NCBI RefSeq assembly: GCF_900110105.1
Contig: NZ_FOCL01000004.1
Coordinates: 62,001-126,000 of the forward strand
Direction: 5' to 3'
DNA length: 64,000 bases
Source of the DNA: Mucilaginibacter gossypiicola
GTDB lineage: Bacteria > Bacteroidota > Bacteroidia > Sphingobacteriales > Sphingobacteriaceae
How positions within the stretch are numbered: the stretch's first letter is position 1; each line of letters starts with the position of its first letter. This document shows positions 19,201-29,213 of the stretch, piece after piece. Made by a program: the position numbers and the translations under genes. The notes below the pieces were generated by a model. That model did no database searches. It was not told where the DNA came from and was given only the letters and a program-made list of their open reading frames with translations.

Positions 19201-22200
19201 CCGCAACCGGAGGCACCCCGGTATTTACCGGAGCTACTTACACTACCGCGGCTTTAACCGCTAATGCAACTTACTATGTTGAAGCTGTAAATGCCGGCGG
19301 ATGCAGCAGCGCCGCGCGTACCCAGGCGACTGTTACCGTTACGCCGCTACCGGCTGATCCGGCGGTATCTGCGGCAAACAGCTCAATAGCGGCGGGACAG
19401 AAAACAAGTATCAGCGTAACCAGTCCGCAGGCAGGTATTACTTACAACTGGTATACATCTGCAAATGCCGGTGCTCCGGTATTTACCGGCACTACTTTCC
19501 AAACGCCTTTATTATATAATAATACAACTTACTATGTAAGCGCTGTAAACGCTACAGGTTGTGCATCAGCCAATCGCACTGCAGTTACCATTACCGTAAC
19601 CATCAATACTAATGCACCTTGTACTTTTGCCAATCAGCAAACATCAACTGTAAACGGGCTTTGTTTAGGTTGTACAGTTACTAATGCTGCCCTGGCTACT
19701 GATGCGGATACAACTACCGCATCAACTATTAACGTATTGGCCGGGTTAATCGGCGGTAACGTTCAGCAGGAATTGCGCTTTCAACAGCCGGGTTTTGCAG
19801 GCGACACTATCAAGCTGGTACTGCAAAATCCTAATGGTTTATTAGGCGCCGCTGTTTTGGGTAATATCGGAGTTACACTTGCTAATGGTACTACTACTAC
19901 TGCAAGCTATCAGCTTAATAATGCACTGATAAAAGTGTTCCTGCTTGCGGGCAGTTCAAATAAATACGCGGTTTATATCCCGGCGACAGGTGCTTATGAC
20001 AGGATCACTATCAGTATAAATTCAGGCCTGGCCAGTGTTTTAACCCCGCTTAATATTTACTACGCTTCGCAGCAGTTTCCGAAACCGGTGTTTAACCCAA
20101 CCGCTTCTGAAATTTGTAAAGGCAGTAGCGCGGTTATAAATATTACTTCACCAGCTAACGGTACATTCACCTGGTACAACGCGCCAACCGGCGGAACCGT
20201 TGTACATACAGGTACCTCGTTTACAACTCCGGCTTTAAATGCCAATACAACTTATTACATAGAATACACCCGTGGTACCTGTACCGGTACTGTAAGGTTC
20301 CCTGTTACTATTTTGGTTGATGATGTTCCGGCAGCGCCAACTGTTACTGCTCAAAACGTAACCATTACCAGCGGACAACCAGCTACTTTAAATGCCACTG
20401 CCAGCAATGGTGCTACCATACAATGGTATGATGCAGCAACCGGCGGTAACCTGGTACATACAGGAAATCCATTCGTTACACCAGTTTTAACTACTAATAA
20501 AATTTACTATGCTGGTACTGCTTTAGGCAGTTGCGTATCGGCTACCCGTACACCGGTTAATATTACCGTTCAGCCTATAGTTATCCCTACCGTATCGGTA
20601 ACACCACCAACAGTAGCGCTTAATGCAGGTCAAACAACTTCGTTTACTGCTTCGTCAACTACACCGGGGGTAACCTTTAACTGGTTTACTACGCCAACCG
20701 GCGGTACAAGCATTTTTACCGGTGCTACTTATACTACCCCCCCTCAGTTTGCCAATACTACTTTTTACGCCGAAGCTATGGTGACTGCCACAGGTGTAAA
20801 ATCAGCTACAAGAGCGCCTGGCGCAGTAACTATCAATCAACAGGCGTCAAGTCCTGTTCCTTGCGATGCTGCTATCGACCAAACCAATACCACAAGTGGT
20901 TTACTTTGTATGGGTTGTGGGGTACTCAACGCAACAGGTTCGGTTGATGCGGACAGGAATACTTTCTCACAGTTAGCAGTACCGGTTGGATTACTGAATG
21001 CGTATGCCAGCCAAACATTAAGGTTTACCAATACAGGTCTTGCAGGTGATAGTGTTATTGTAGAATTAGGTGTTCCGGGAACACTGGCCAGTGTAAGCGT
21101 ACTTTCACAGATTCAGATTGGCACTTATAACGGTGCGACATTCAATAATGATTATTTCAATGTAAACGGATCATTGATCAATATCCAATTATTAAGTGGC
21201 ACAAGCCGTTTCAGGGTAGCCTTTAAAGCAACTCATAACTTCGATAGGGTAGAAGTAAGACTGAACGCTGCTCTGGCAGGAGTATTCAGTGCTCTTAACG
21301 TATATGACGCTTCACAATCTGTAGCGGCTCCGGTTATCGCGTTAACTCCTGTTACAACTTGCTCAGGCGCTCCGGTAACACTTTCAGCGACAGTTCCGGC
21401 TAATGTTACTGTAAAATGGTATACCTCAGCTACCGGTGGTACCGCTGTTGGCACAGGTGCTAATTTCACTACACCGGCCCTTAGTGCATCAACAACTTAT
21501 TACGCCGAAGCAAGCCGTACCGCTGACGGTTGTACACAGGCTGTACGTACACCGGTCACTATCAATGTAGTAACTATACCTGCGGCACCGGTTGTTGCGG
21601 CAGCAAATGTAAGTGTGTGTGCAGGCCAAACAGCAACATTTAATGTAACCCCGGTTAGCGGGGTAACCTATAACTGGTATTCGGCAGCGACAGGCGGTAC
21701 ACTGGTTCATACAGGTAACAGCTTTACAACCGCTGCTATCAATGCAACCACCAATTATTTTGTTGAAGCCGTAGCGGGCACAAGCTGTGTAAGTACAACC
21801 CGTACACAGGTAACAGCCACCCTGGCTCCGCCGCCAACATTTCCCGCACTTAACGCTACCAGTGTAAGCATTTGCGACGGCAGCGTTGCAACCCTTGCGG
21901 TAACAACTCCTGCCGCCGGGACTACCTATAACTGGTACACCACAGCAACCGGTGGTACACCAGTATTTACCGGGCCGACTTATACAACAGCTGCATTACA
22001 CAATAACACAAGCTATTATGTAGAAGCAGTAAACGCAGGCGGCTGTACAAGTGCTCAACGTACCCAGGCTGATGTTACCGTTGTGCCACTTCCGGCTAAT
22101 CCAACTTTATCAGCAAATAATAGCTCGATAGCTGCCGGTCAGCAAACTACTATCGGCGTTACCAATACACAAACCGGTGTTACTTATAACTGGTATACAT

Positions 22201-25200
22201 CAGCAAATGCTGCTTCGCCAGTATTTACCGGTACTACATTCCAAACCCCGGCATTATACAACAATACTACTTACTATGTAAGTGCGGTTAACAGCACCGG
22301 TTGTACATCCGCCAGCCGTACAGCAATCACTATTAATGTAACCATTAACACTAACGCACCTTGTACATTTGCTAACCAGGAAACTGTTACTGTCAATGGT
22401 ATTTGTTTAGGTTGCGGTGTAACCAATGAATTGCTTGCAACTGATGCCGATACTACGACAGCGTCAACCATCAATGTGCTGGCTGGTTTATTGGGCGGAT
22501 ACGCTCAGCAGGAACTTCGGTTCCAACAGCCGGGTTTTGCAGGCGATACTATTAAACTGGTACTGCAAAATCCTAATGGATTATTAAGTGCCGCCGTTCT
22601 GGGTAATATCCAGGTGACATTAGCTAACGGTACTACTCCAACTTCAACGCTTGCACTTAACAGTGCTTTGATAAAAGTATCCCTGCTTGGCGGCGGCTCA
22701 AATAAATATGTAGTTTTAATTCCGGCAACGGGAGCATATGATCGTATCACCATAAAAATAAACTCTGGAGTTGCAAGCTTGCTTACGCCTTTGAATATTT
22801 ACTACGCGGCACAGCAATTCCCGCAACCGGTATTTAACCCAACTGCTCCTGAAATTTGTAAAGGCAGCAGCGCAGTGATCAATATTACATCGCCTGCCAA
22901 CGGAACATTTACCTGGTACAATGCACCGATTGGTGGTACTGTTGTACATACCGGCTCATCGTATACAACTCCGGCCTTAAATGCCAACACCACTTATTAT
23001 GTAGAATATAGCCGTGGTTCATGCGCTTCAACAGTAAGGTTCCCGGTAAATGTTATTGTTGATGATGCTCCGCCGGCACCAACAGTTACCGCTCAAAATG
23101 TAACCATCACTGCCGGGCAAACAGCTACTTTAAATGCAACCGCCAGCAATGGTGCTACTATACAATGGTTTGACGCGCCAACAGGAGGTAACCTGGTATT
23201 TACCGGTAACCCTTATGTCACCCCGGTTTTAACAGCTACCAAAACCTATTACGCAGGTACTGCGCTGGGCAATTGTGTGTCGGCCACACGTACACCTGTA
23301 ATCATTAGCGTACAGCCTGTTATAATCCCTGATGTAAATGTGACCCCGCCAACCACTACGGTTAGTCCGGGACAGACTACTGCATTCACCGCGTCATCAA
23401 CTACGCCTGGCGCTGTATTTAACTGGTTTACTACACCAACAGGTGGTACAAGTATCTTTACAGGAGCTACTTACACAACTCCACCTGAATTTGCTAATAC
23501 CATTTACTATGCTGAGTCATCAATCCCCGCAACCGGCGTAAAATCGGCCACAAGGGCAACCGGTATAGTAACTGTAAATCAGCAGGGTTCAAATCCTGTA
23601 CCTTGCGACGCCGCTATCGATCAAACCAATTCCACCAGCGGCTTACTATGCGTAGGCTGCGGTGTGCTGAACGCTACCGGATCTGTTGATGCAGATCGCA
23701 ACACGTTCTCTCAATTATTGGTTCCTGTGGGATTGGTTAATTCATACGCCAGCCAAACCCTGCGCTTTGCCAATACAGGTATAGCAGGCGACAGCATAAT
23801 AGTTGAATTAGGTGTTCCCGGAACGCTGGCCAGCGTGAGCGTACTATCTCAAATTCAGATTGGTACTTACAATGGTGCAACCTTTAATAACGATTATTTC
23901 AGCGTAAATGGCTCACTGATCAATATCCAGTTATTGAGTGGTACAAGCCGTTTCAGGGTAGCCTTTAAAGCCACCCATACATTTGACAGGGTAGAAGTAA
24001 GGTTGAACGCCGCCCTTGCGGGTGTATTCAGCAGCCTGAATATTTATGATGCCTCACAATCGGTTCCAGCCCCTGTTATAGCGGCTTCACCAGTTACTGC
24101 CTGCTCCGGCACACAGGCTACATTGACAGCTACTGCTCCGGCAAACGTAACTGTAAGGTGGTATACTTCGGCTACCGGTGGTTCACCAGTATTTACCGGT
24201 GCAACCTTTACTACCCCGGCTTTAACCGCATCAACAACTTATTACGCCGAAGCCAGCCGCACTGCCGATGGCTGTTCGCAGGCTGTTCGTACGCCTGTAC
24301 AAGTAAATGTTACTACTCCACCGGCTGCTCCGGTTGTGGCGGTACCTAATACAACCGTTTGTGCCGGTCAGCCTGCTGCCTTTGCTGTAACACCGGTTAA
24401 TGGTGTTACCTACACCTGGTATGCTACTGCAACAGGCGGTACACCTATAACTACAGGTAACAGCTTCACTACTCCGGCTTTAACTGCTACTACTTCATAT
24501 TACGTTGAGGCATCAAACGCAGGTCAGTGCAGCAGCAGTAGCCGTACCAAAGTAACTGCAAATGTAACCGCTACTCCTGTTACTCCTACAGTTTCACAGG
24601 CCAGTACACAAACCTGCTCTGGTTCAACGGTTACCTTAACGGCTTCATCAACTCAGCCTGGTGTTACTTTTAACTGGTATACTACTGCAACAGGCGGTAC
24701 CCCCGTACATACAGGTGCACAATACGTTACCCCTGCTTTAACTGCCAACACATCATATTATGTTGAAGCTGCTACCGGCACCTGTACAAGTGCCAGCCGC
24801 GCCAAAGCCGATGTCATCGTAAACCCAACCCCGGTTGCACCTACTATTACGGTGGTTCCGGTTGGCGGACAGATCACATCCGGGCAAACAGCTCAACTTT
24901 CAGCCAGTTCAACAACTGCTAATGTTACCTTCAACTGGTATAGTACTGCAACAGGTGGTACACCGGTTCACACAGGTGCTACCTTTACTACTCCAGCTTT
25001 AACTACCAATACAACCTACTACGTTGAGGCTGTATCAAATACTACAGGCTGTATCAGCACAACCCGTACGCCAGTTACAGTAATCGTTAACCCGGTATTC
25101 TCTACTTCGTGCGATTTTGCATCGACCCAAACCAACAGTACCAGCGGTGTTGCCTGCTTGCTGTGCGGTGTAACAAATCCTGATAATGCTGTAGATATTG

Positions 25201-28200
25201 ATACAGTTAACTTTAGTCAACTTAACCTTGGTGTTGGAGCTGTAGGTTACGTAGGCCAGAAACTGATTTTTGGCGATGCTGGCCTTGCCGGTGATACTGT
25301 AACGGTGAAAATAAAAGTACCGGTTAACCTGGCATCGGTAGGTGTATTAGGTCAGCTGCAGATAGGTTCATTCAATGGCAATACTGATAATAACGATAGG
25401 ATTGCGCTAAGCAGCACATTGATCAAGGTAACCATACTTGCGGGCGGTCAAACTGCTTTGGTAAAATTTGTGCCTAAAGCTGTTTATAACGCCATTGAGG
25501 TGAGGTTAACCACAACAGTATCGCTGTTTAACTCGCTAAATATTTACTACGCAACCAAGCAGGTACCAATACCTCAGCTTACAGCTAAAACAGATAATAT
25601 ATGCGCCGGCGGAACGGCTACATTTACAGTAGCTAATCCTGTTGCCGGAGTAACTTATAAATGGTACTCCGCAGCAGTTGGCGGTACATTGCTCCATACC
25701 GGTAATAATTACACCACTGCGGCATTAAATGCTACCACTAATTTCTACGTAGAAAGCAGCCGTACATCAAACAACTGTCCTAACCCTAACAGGGTAGCGG
25801 CAACTGCAAATGTTACCCCTGCTCCGGTAAATCCAATACTTGCACAAAACGCGGTATCTGTTTGCTCGGGCGATGCAGTTACCTTGTCGGTAACCAATGC
25901 CGCAGGTGCAACCGTGAACTGGTACGACGCGCCAACCGGCGGTACCTTAGTATTCACCGGTGCTAACTACCAGGCAACACCAATTGCAACAGTTAGCTAT
26001 TATGCCGAGATCACCAATGGCAGCTGCGTAAGCCCATCGCGTACAAAAGCTACAATTACGGTAAATCCCCGTCCGGCGGCACCGGGAGTGCAATCAGCCA
26101 ATGTGCAAGTTTGTCCGGGCAGCACCGCTACTTTAGCTGTACTTAACCCGGTTGCGGGTGTTAACTATCAATGGTTTGCGACTGCAACCGGCGGCACTGT
26201 GTTGCAGACTGGCAACACTTACACTACGGCGGCTCTTACACAAGATGCAACCTATTATGTGCAGGCAACCAGTGCTACTACAAGCTGTTCAAATAACGGT
26301 GCACGTACAGCCGTTGATGTAACGGTAACCAATTCGCTTACAGCACCGGTATTGAGCGCTGCTACCACTAATGTATGCAGCGGCGGCAGTGCTACACTGA
26401 GTGTCAACAACCCGGTTAATGGCTTAACCTACAAATGGTACACAGCTGCAACAGGCGGTGCTCCCGTATTTACCGGGCCGATATTTACTATAAATAACTT
26501 GACTGCTGATGCATCATACTTTGTTGAATCATCAAACAGTTCAGGATGTACAAGCCCAACCCGCGGCCGTGCCGATATTACCGTGCAGCCCATACCAACT
26601 GCTCCGGTTATACAAGCCAGTGCAGGCGGCCTTAATGTGTGCGAAGGTGAATCAACAAGCCTGAGCATCGCCAACCCTGTAACAGGTGTTGTTTACCGCT
26701 GGTATACCGCTGCAACCGGAGGAACCTTGTTGTACACCGGTACACAGTTCAATACACCGGTATTAACTGCAGATGCCACTTATTATGTAGAGGCAGCACA
26801 GGCCGGTAACTGTAATGCCTCAACCCGTACGCAGGTAAAAGTAACAGTTAATCCGTTACCTGGCGATCCGGCATTGGAAAGCGCCAGCGTTCAGGTTTGT
26901 TCAGGATCACCGGCTACATTGAAGATCCAGTCGCCAGTGGCGGGTATCACCTACCGGTGGTTCAGCGATGCATCGCAAACAACCAAAGTATTTGAAGGCA
27001 CAACTTACATTACAGGGCCAATTACTGCCAATACAACTTATTATGTGGCGGCAGTTAATGCCTTAGGTTGCCAAAGCGCTAACTTAACTGTAGCTCAGGT
27101 GAGCATCCAGGCTGCACCGTCGGCTCCGGTAATTGCCAATGGCAGCACGGTACAAACCTGTATTAACAGTATTGTAACGCTTAGTATTTCAAATCCGCAA
27201 GCTGGGTTTACCTATAACTGGTACAGTGCAGCTAACGGAGGTACACCATTGTTTACCGGTACAGGCTTTAATACACCGGCGCTTGCAGGTAACGTAACTT
27301 ACTATGCCGAGGCAGTGAACAGTACCGGTTGTACATCAACCGGTCGCACTTCCGTAAGCATTAATGTAAATCAAATACCAACCGCGCCTACGGTAACAGC
27401 ACAAGGCGGTGGAAATACCACCGTATGTTCGGGCGGTACTATAGCGCTTACCGCTACCAGTACTACACCTAATGTAAGCTTTAACTGGTATACAGCGGCA
27501 ACCGGAGGTGCGCCAATATTTACCGGTGCAACTTACACTACGCCTCCGCTTACAGCAGCTACAACTTATTATGTTGAAGCCGTAAGCAATGGAAGTTGTG
27601 CTTCAACTACGCGCACGGCTGTTCAGGTAACCATCGGCAATACTACAACGCCAACACCACAGGTAGTAGCGGCCGATCTGTCTGTATGTCAAAACAGCGC
27701 AGCTATAATTCACATTAGTAATCCTGATGCAGGTACTACCTACAACTGGTATAACGTAGCAACCGGAGGTAGCTCGCTATATACCGGTACAGCGTTTACA
27801 ACACCGGTATTATCGGCAAATACAACTTACTACGTGCAGGCTTCAAATAGCCAGAGCTGTAATGCTTCGGCGAGGCTGGCCGTAAATGTGGTTATTGTTC
27901 CGCAGCCAAATACACCGGTGCCAACATTGGCTAACGTGCCTGTGTGCAGCGGAAATACAGCGACTTTATCGGTACAATCGCCGCAGGCAAATATCATCTA
28001 CAAATGGTATAGCAATGCAGCCCGCACCAACCTGTTGTTTACCGGTTCAACCTATACCACTGATCCTATCCAGGCAAATACTACCTTCTACGTTGACGCC
28101 AGCAACGGATCATGTGCCAGCTCATCGGCAGCAACTGTTCAGGTGACTATTTCGGCACCGCCATCAACACCGTTGCTGGTTAACAGCAGCCCAACGGCTT

Positions 28201-29213
28201 GTGGAGGTTCGCAGGTATTGTTAAGTATCTCAAACCCACAGCAAGGCTTTAGTTATAACTGGTATACAGCAGCTACAGGAGGTACACCGGTTTATACAGG
28301 TACAAACTTTACTACGCCTTCGTTAACAGCCAGCACAACTTATTATGCAGAAGCTGTGAATGCTGCAGGATGTAGTTCACCAGCAAGAGCATCTGCCGCA
28401 ATAACTATACTTGGCGCTCCAACTGCACCTGCAGTGAATGGGCCAAATGCAGGTATTTGTCCGGGCAGCACAGCTACACTTACTGTTAGCGCTACTGCTA
28501 ATGTTACCATCAAGTGGTATGCTGATGCAACAGGCGGAACAGCATTGGCTACAGGCAATAGCTTCACTACACCGGCGCTAAACCAAACTACTACCTACTA
28601 TGCTGAGGCTTCAAACAGCGGTGGTTGTAATTCAGGCACACGTACTTCTGTAACTGTACAGGTATTGCAAAAGCTTGCAACGCCGGCAGTTAATGTTACA
28701 GAAACCACAGCAACAAGTATAACCTTTGGCTGGGCAGCAGTAACCGGGGCAACCGGATACGAGATCAGCCTGAACAATGGCTCAACCTTCAGCAGTGTTG
28801 GTACAGCGCTAACCTTTAAGGTTGATAACCTGCAGCCGCTGCAAAGCGCCACCATTGTGGTGAGGGCGCTGGGCACTTCAGGTTGCGAATTGAGCGATAA
28901 CTCGGCAGCAGTAACGGGTACAACAACCAATCCGCTTGGCAACAGCATATTTATCCCTAACGCCTTCAGTCCTAATGGCGACGGCAATAACGATACGTTC
29001 CTGGTATTTGGTACCGTGATCAAAGGCATGAATATGTCGATATATGATCAGTGGGGTGGATTGCTCTTCAAATCTACCAATCAATCGGCCGGATGGGATG
29101 GAACTTATAAGGGCAAGGCGCAGCCGGTGGGCGTATACGTGTACTACGTTGAGGCCACACTTAACGACGGACAAGTGATCAAAAGAAAAGGAACTATCAA
29201 TCTACTACGATGA
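16287..29213 (+). CDS. Giant secreted multi-repeat adhesin with T9SS type-B (CHU_C) sorting domain
   Basis: The 4308-residue protein begins with a signal peptide (residues 1-29, ending AQAQ). It contains 31 Ig-like modules of about 80 residues, each with a core NWY..ATGG.pvftG..ytTp.l...ttYYvea pattern, and nine longer beta modules of about 150 residues of a type I cannot name. A fibronectin-III-like domain (about 4130-4210) and a gliding-motility-associated C-terminal domain (IPNAFSPNGDGNNDTF onwards, about 4220-4308) close it. The C-terminal domain is the type-B signal for secretion by T9SS and partner-dependent surface attachment. Composition is rich in Thr, Ala, Val and Asn and poor in charged residues. 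The gene is coupled by an ATGA overlap to PorP/SprF and followed by OmpA/PD40. A role as a cell-surface adhesin, as for SprB-like proteins, is inferred; motility itself is not shown. Confidence 0.88.
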   Translation: MRNPAFNRNAFSVLFILLALFNIKYAQAQRTYANTEQHGVTGVACVNCTVLNAANAADGNVQTFSSLNVTVGVAAQTYQELIFQSSRPSGTPVTVKLGSGDKLLSLTALGGVFLQAYNGSTAIGTPVTVATLLTAVSNNNQVEVSITPAQAYDRIRVTVNGGLAGVLANTYLYDAFTTGTGAGVCGLAVDELHGISSGLLGLGVDVGGVANPQNAIDGNLNTASTLNAGVGLLGAYAQQTIIYGSPSVIGDSVRMTLSIPQSLIDVGLLSNISVATYLGNTYNNDQSAINASLLNLRLLDLTNNRRKVTITFAPAQVFDRVQLILGGVANVLSTLDLYEAVRLIPRPVTKINNVLGVTAQINSGSTATLTANAVANTTFNWYTQATGGSPVATGPSYTTPALTASTDYYVSASRTGCTDESERTKISLTVGSTSTTPPVNPSGVRTYANAQQPGAGGLLCLGCTVTNPGNAADGNLQTYSTLNVTVGVAAQTYQTLTFPGGTKPAGTPVTVKLGTGDNLLSLTALGGVTLQAYNGYTPVGSPVSAATLVSALSNNNQVELSFAPTQAYDGIRVTLNGGLVGALSSLYLYEGFVTTAGPAVCNTAIDELHGISSALLNLGLNVGGVVNPQNAIDGNLNTASTLNAGVGLLGAYAQQTVIFSNPSVIGDSVRLTLSVPEALLQVGLLAGSSVNTYYGNTDNNDLTYLSSSLLQVRLLDLTNNRRKVVITFVPGKVFDRVQLRLGGVANVLSTLDLYEIQRLIAKPVIKINNVASNDAQICTGTTATFTATAVPNTIFHWYTQATGGSPVFTGAAFTTPVLTASATYYVAAMRSGCTDESDRTKVTVTVNAVPASPVIANNTVSVCSGQTATFTATSVAGVTINWYSAATGGTLLHTGDSFTTPALTAATSYYAEAVVAGGSCASAARTKITANITAPPVAPTLTAANVTICSGGVATLSVSGAVAGTTYNWYAAATGGTPVFTGATYTTAALTANATYYVEAVNAGGCSSAARTQATVTVTPLPADPAVSAANSSIAAGQKTSISVTSPQAGITYNWYTSANAGAPVFTGTTFQTPLLYNNTTYYVSAVNATGCASANRTAVTITVTINTNAPCTFANQQTSTVNGLCLGCTVTNAALATDADTTTASTINVLAGLIGGNVQQELRFQQPGFAGDTIKLVLQNPNGLLGAAVLGNIGVTLANGTTTTASYQLNNALIKVFLLAGSSNKYAVYIPATGAYDRITISINSGLASVLTPLNIYYASQQFPKPVFNPTASEICKGSSAVINITSPANGTFTWYNAPTGGTVVHTGTSFTTPALNANTTYYIEYTRGTCTGTVRFPVTILVDDVPAAPTVTAQNVTITSGQPATLNATASNGATIQWYDAATGGNLVHTGNPFVTPVLTTNKIYYAGTALGSCVSATRTPVNITVQPIVIPTVSVTPPTVALNAGQTTSFTASSTTPGVTFNWFTTPTGGTSIFTGATYTTPPQFANTTFYAEAMVTATGVKSATRAPGAVTINQQASSPVPCDAAIDQTNTTSGLLCMGCGVLNATGSVDADRNTFSQLAVPVGLLNAYASQTLRFTNTGLAGDSVIVELGVPGTLASVSVLSQIQIGTYNGATFNNDYFNVNGSLINIQLLSGTSRFRVAFKATHNFDRVEVRLNAALAGVFSALNVYDASQSVAAPVIALTPVTTCSGAPVTLSATVPANVTVKWYTSATGGTAVGTGANFTTPALSASTTYYAEASRTADGCTQAVRTPVTINVVTIPAAPVVAAANVSVCAGQTATFNVTPVSGVTYNWYSAATGGTLVHTGNSFTTAAINATTNYFVEAVAGTSCVSTTRTQVTATLAPPPTFPALNATSVSICDGSVATLAVTTPAAGTTYNWYTTATGGTPVFTGPTYTTAALHNNTSYYVEAVNAGGCTSAQRTQADVTVVPLPANPTLSANNSSIAAGQQTTIGVTNTQTGVTYNWYTSANAASPVFTGTTFQTPALYNNTTYYVSAVNSTGCTSASRTAITINVTINTNAPCTFANQETVTVNGICLGCGVTNELLATDADTTTASTINVLAGLLGGYAQQELRFQQPGFAGDTIKLVLQNPNGLLSAAVLGNIQVTLANGTTPTSTLALNSALIKVSLLGGGSNKYVVLIPATGAYDRITIKINSGVASLLTPLNIYYAAQQFPQPVFNPTAPEICKGSSAVINITSPANGTFTWYNAPIGGTVVHTGSSYTTPALNANTTYYVEYSRGSCASTVRFPVNVIVDDAPPAPTVTAQNVTITAGQTATLNATASNGATIQWFDAPTGGNLVFTGNPYVTPVLTATKTYYAGTALGNCVSATRTPVIISVQPVIIPDVNVTPPTTTVSPGQTTAFTASSTTPGAVFNWFTTPTGGTSIFTGATYTTPPEFANTIYYAESSIPATGVKSATRATGIVTVNQQGSNPVPCDAAIDQTNSTSGLLCVGCGVLNATGSVDADRNTFSQLLVPVGLVNSYASQTLRFANTGIAGDSIIVELGVPGTLASVSVLSQIQIGTYNGATFNNDYFSVNGSLINIQLLSGTSRFRVAFKATHTFDRVEVRLNAALAGVFSSLNIYDASQSVPAPVIAASPVTACSGTQATLTATAPANVTVRWYTSATGGSPVFTGATFTTPALTASTTYYAEASRTADGCSQAVRTPVQVNVTTPPAAPVVAVPNTTVCAGQPAAFAVTPVNGVTYTWYATATGGTPITTGNSFTTPALTATTSYYVEASNAGQCSSSSRTKVTANVTATPVTPTVSQASTQTCSGSTVTLTASSTQPGVTFNWYTTATGGTPVHTGAQYVTPALTANTSYYVEAATGTCTSASRAKADVIVNPTPVAPTITVVPVGGQITSGQTAQLSASSTTANVTFNWYSTATGGTPVHTGATFTTPALTTNTTYYVEAVSNTTGCISTTRTPVTVIVNPVFSTSCDFASTQTNSTSGVACLLCGVTNPDNAVDIDTVNFSQLNLGVGAVGYVGQKLIFGDAGLAGDTVTVKIKVPVNLASVGVLGQLQIGSFNGNTDNNDRIALSSTLIKVTILAGGQTALVKFVPKAVYNAIEVRLTTTVSLFNSLNIYYATKQVPIPQLTAKTDNICAGGTATFTVANPVAGVTYKWYSAAVGGTLLHTGNNYTTAALNATTNFYVESSRTSNNCPNPNRVAATANVTPAPVNPILAQNAVSVCSGDAVTLSVTNAAGATVNWYDAPTGGTLVFTGANYQATPIATVSYYAEITNGSCVSPSRTKATITVNPRPAAPGVQSANVQVCPGSTATLAVLNPVAGVNYQWFATATGGTVLQTGNTYTTAALTQDATYYVQATSATTSCSNNGARTAVDVTVTNSLTAPVLSAATTNVCSGGSATLSVNNPVNGLTYKWYTAATGGAPVFTGPIFTINNLTADASYFVESSNSSGCTSPTRGRADITVQPIPTAPVIQASAGGLNVCEGESTSLSIANPVTGVVYRWYTAATGGTLLYTGTQFNTPVLTADATYYVEAAQAGNCNASTRTQVKVTVNPLPGDPALESASVQVCSGSPATLKIQSPVAGITYRWFSDASQTTKVFEGTTYITGPITANTTYYVAAVNALGCQSANLTVAQVSIQAAPSAPVIANGSTVQTCINSIVTLSISNPQAGFTYNWYSAANGGTPLFTGTGFNTPALAGNVTYYAEAVNSTGCTSTGRTSVSINVNQIPTAPTVTAQGGGNTTVCSGGTIALTATSTTPNVSFNWYTAATGGAPIFTGATYTTPPLTAATTYYVEAVSNGSCASTTRTAVQVTIGNTTTPTPQVVAADLSVCQNSAAIIHISNPDAGTTYNWYNVATGGSSLYTGTAFTTPVLSANTTYYVQASNSQSCNASARLAVNVVIVPQPNTPVPTLANVPVCSGNTATLSVQSPQANIIYKWYSNAARTNLLFTGSTYTTDPIQANTTFYVDASNGSCASSSAATVQVTISAPPSTPLLVNSSPTACGGSQVLLSISNPQQGFSYNWYTAATGGTPVYTGTNFTTPSLTASTTYYAEAVNAAGCSSPARASAAITILGAPTAPAVNGPNAGICPGSTATLTVSATANVTIKWYADATGGTALATGNSFTTPALNQTTTYYAEASNSGGCNSGTRTSVTVQVLQKLATPAVNVTETTATSITFGWAAVTGATGYEISLNNGSTFSSVGTALTFKVDNLQPLQSATIVVRALGTSGCELSDNSAAVTGTTTNPLGNSIFIPNAFSPNGDGNNDTFLVFGTVIKGMNMSIYDQWGGLLFKSTNQSAGWDGTYKGKAQPVGVYVYYVEATLNDGQVIKRKGTINLLR
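16374..18833 (+). repeat. Two-copy 415-residue unit inside the giant adhesin
   Basis: The RTYAN module, the DELHG module and one Ig-like module recur as a block. Copy one begins at 16374 and copy two at 17619, an offset of 1245 bp (415 codons). Copies share long identical stretches such as PQNAIDGNLNTASTLNAG but differ at many third-codon positions, so the duplication is not very recent. Confidence 0.8.
18834..24320 (+). repeat. Two-copy 914-residue unit inside the giant adhesin
   Basis: A nine-module block recurs: three Ig-like, one CTFANQ beta module, three Ig-like, one CDAAIDQTN beta module and one Ig-like. Landmarks in the two copies are separated by exactly 2742 bp (19614 to 22356 and 20862 to 23604). 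The block starts are 18834, 21579 and, for a diverged partial third copy, 24321. Segments such as FAGDTIKLVLQNPNGLL are identical in protein but differ in codons, so protein-level constraint or older duplication is likely. Confidence 0.82.

Noticed and set aside
18834..28600. Regularly spaced repeats that could suggest a CRISPR array or satellite DNA
   Set aside because: Repeats are about 240 bp, coding and in frame, with variable codons; they encode Ig-like modules.
28598..29029. Open frame on the minus strand, 143 codons, inside the giant adhesin
   Set aside because: It is antisense to the strongly conserved FN3 and CHU_C region and arises from its codon bias; no domain is visible.
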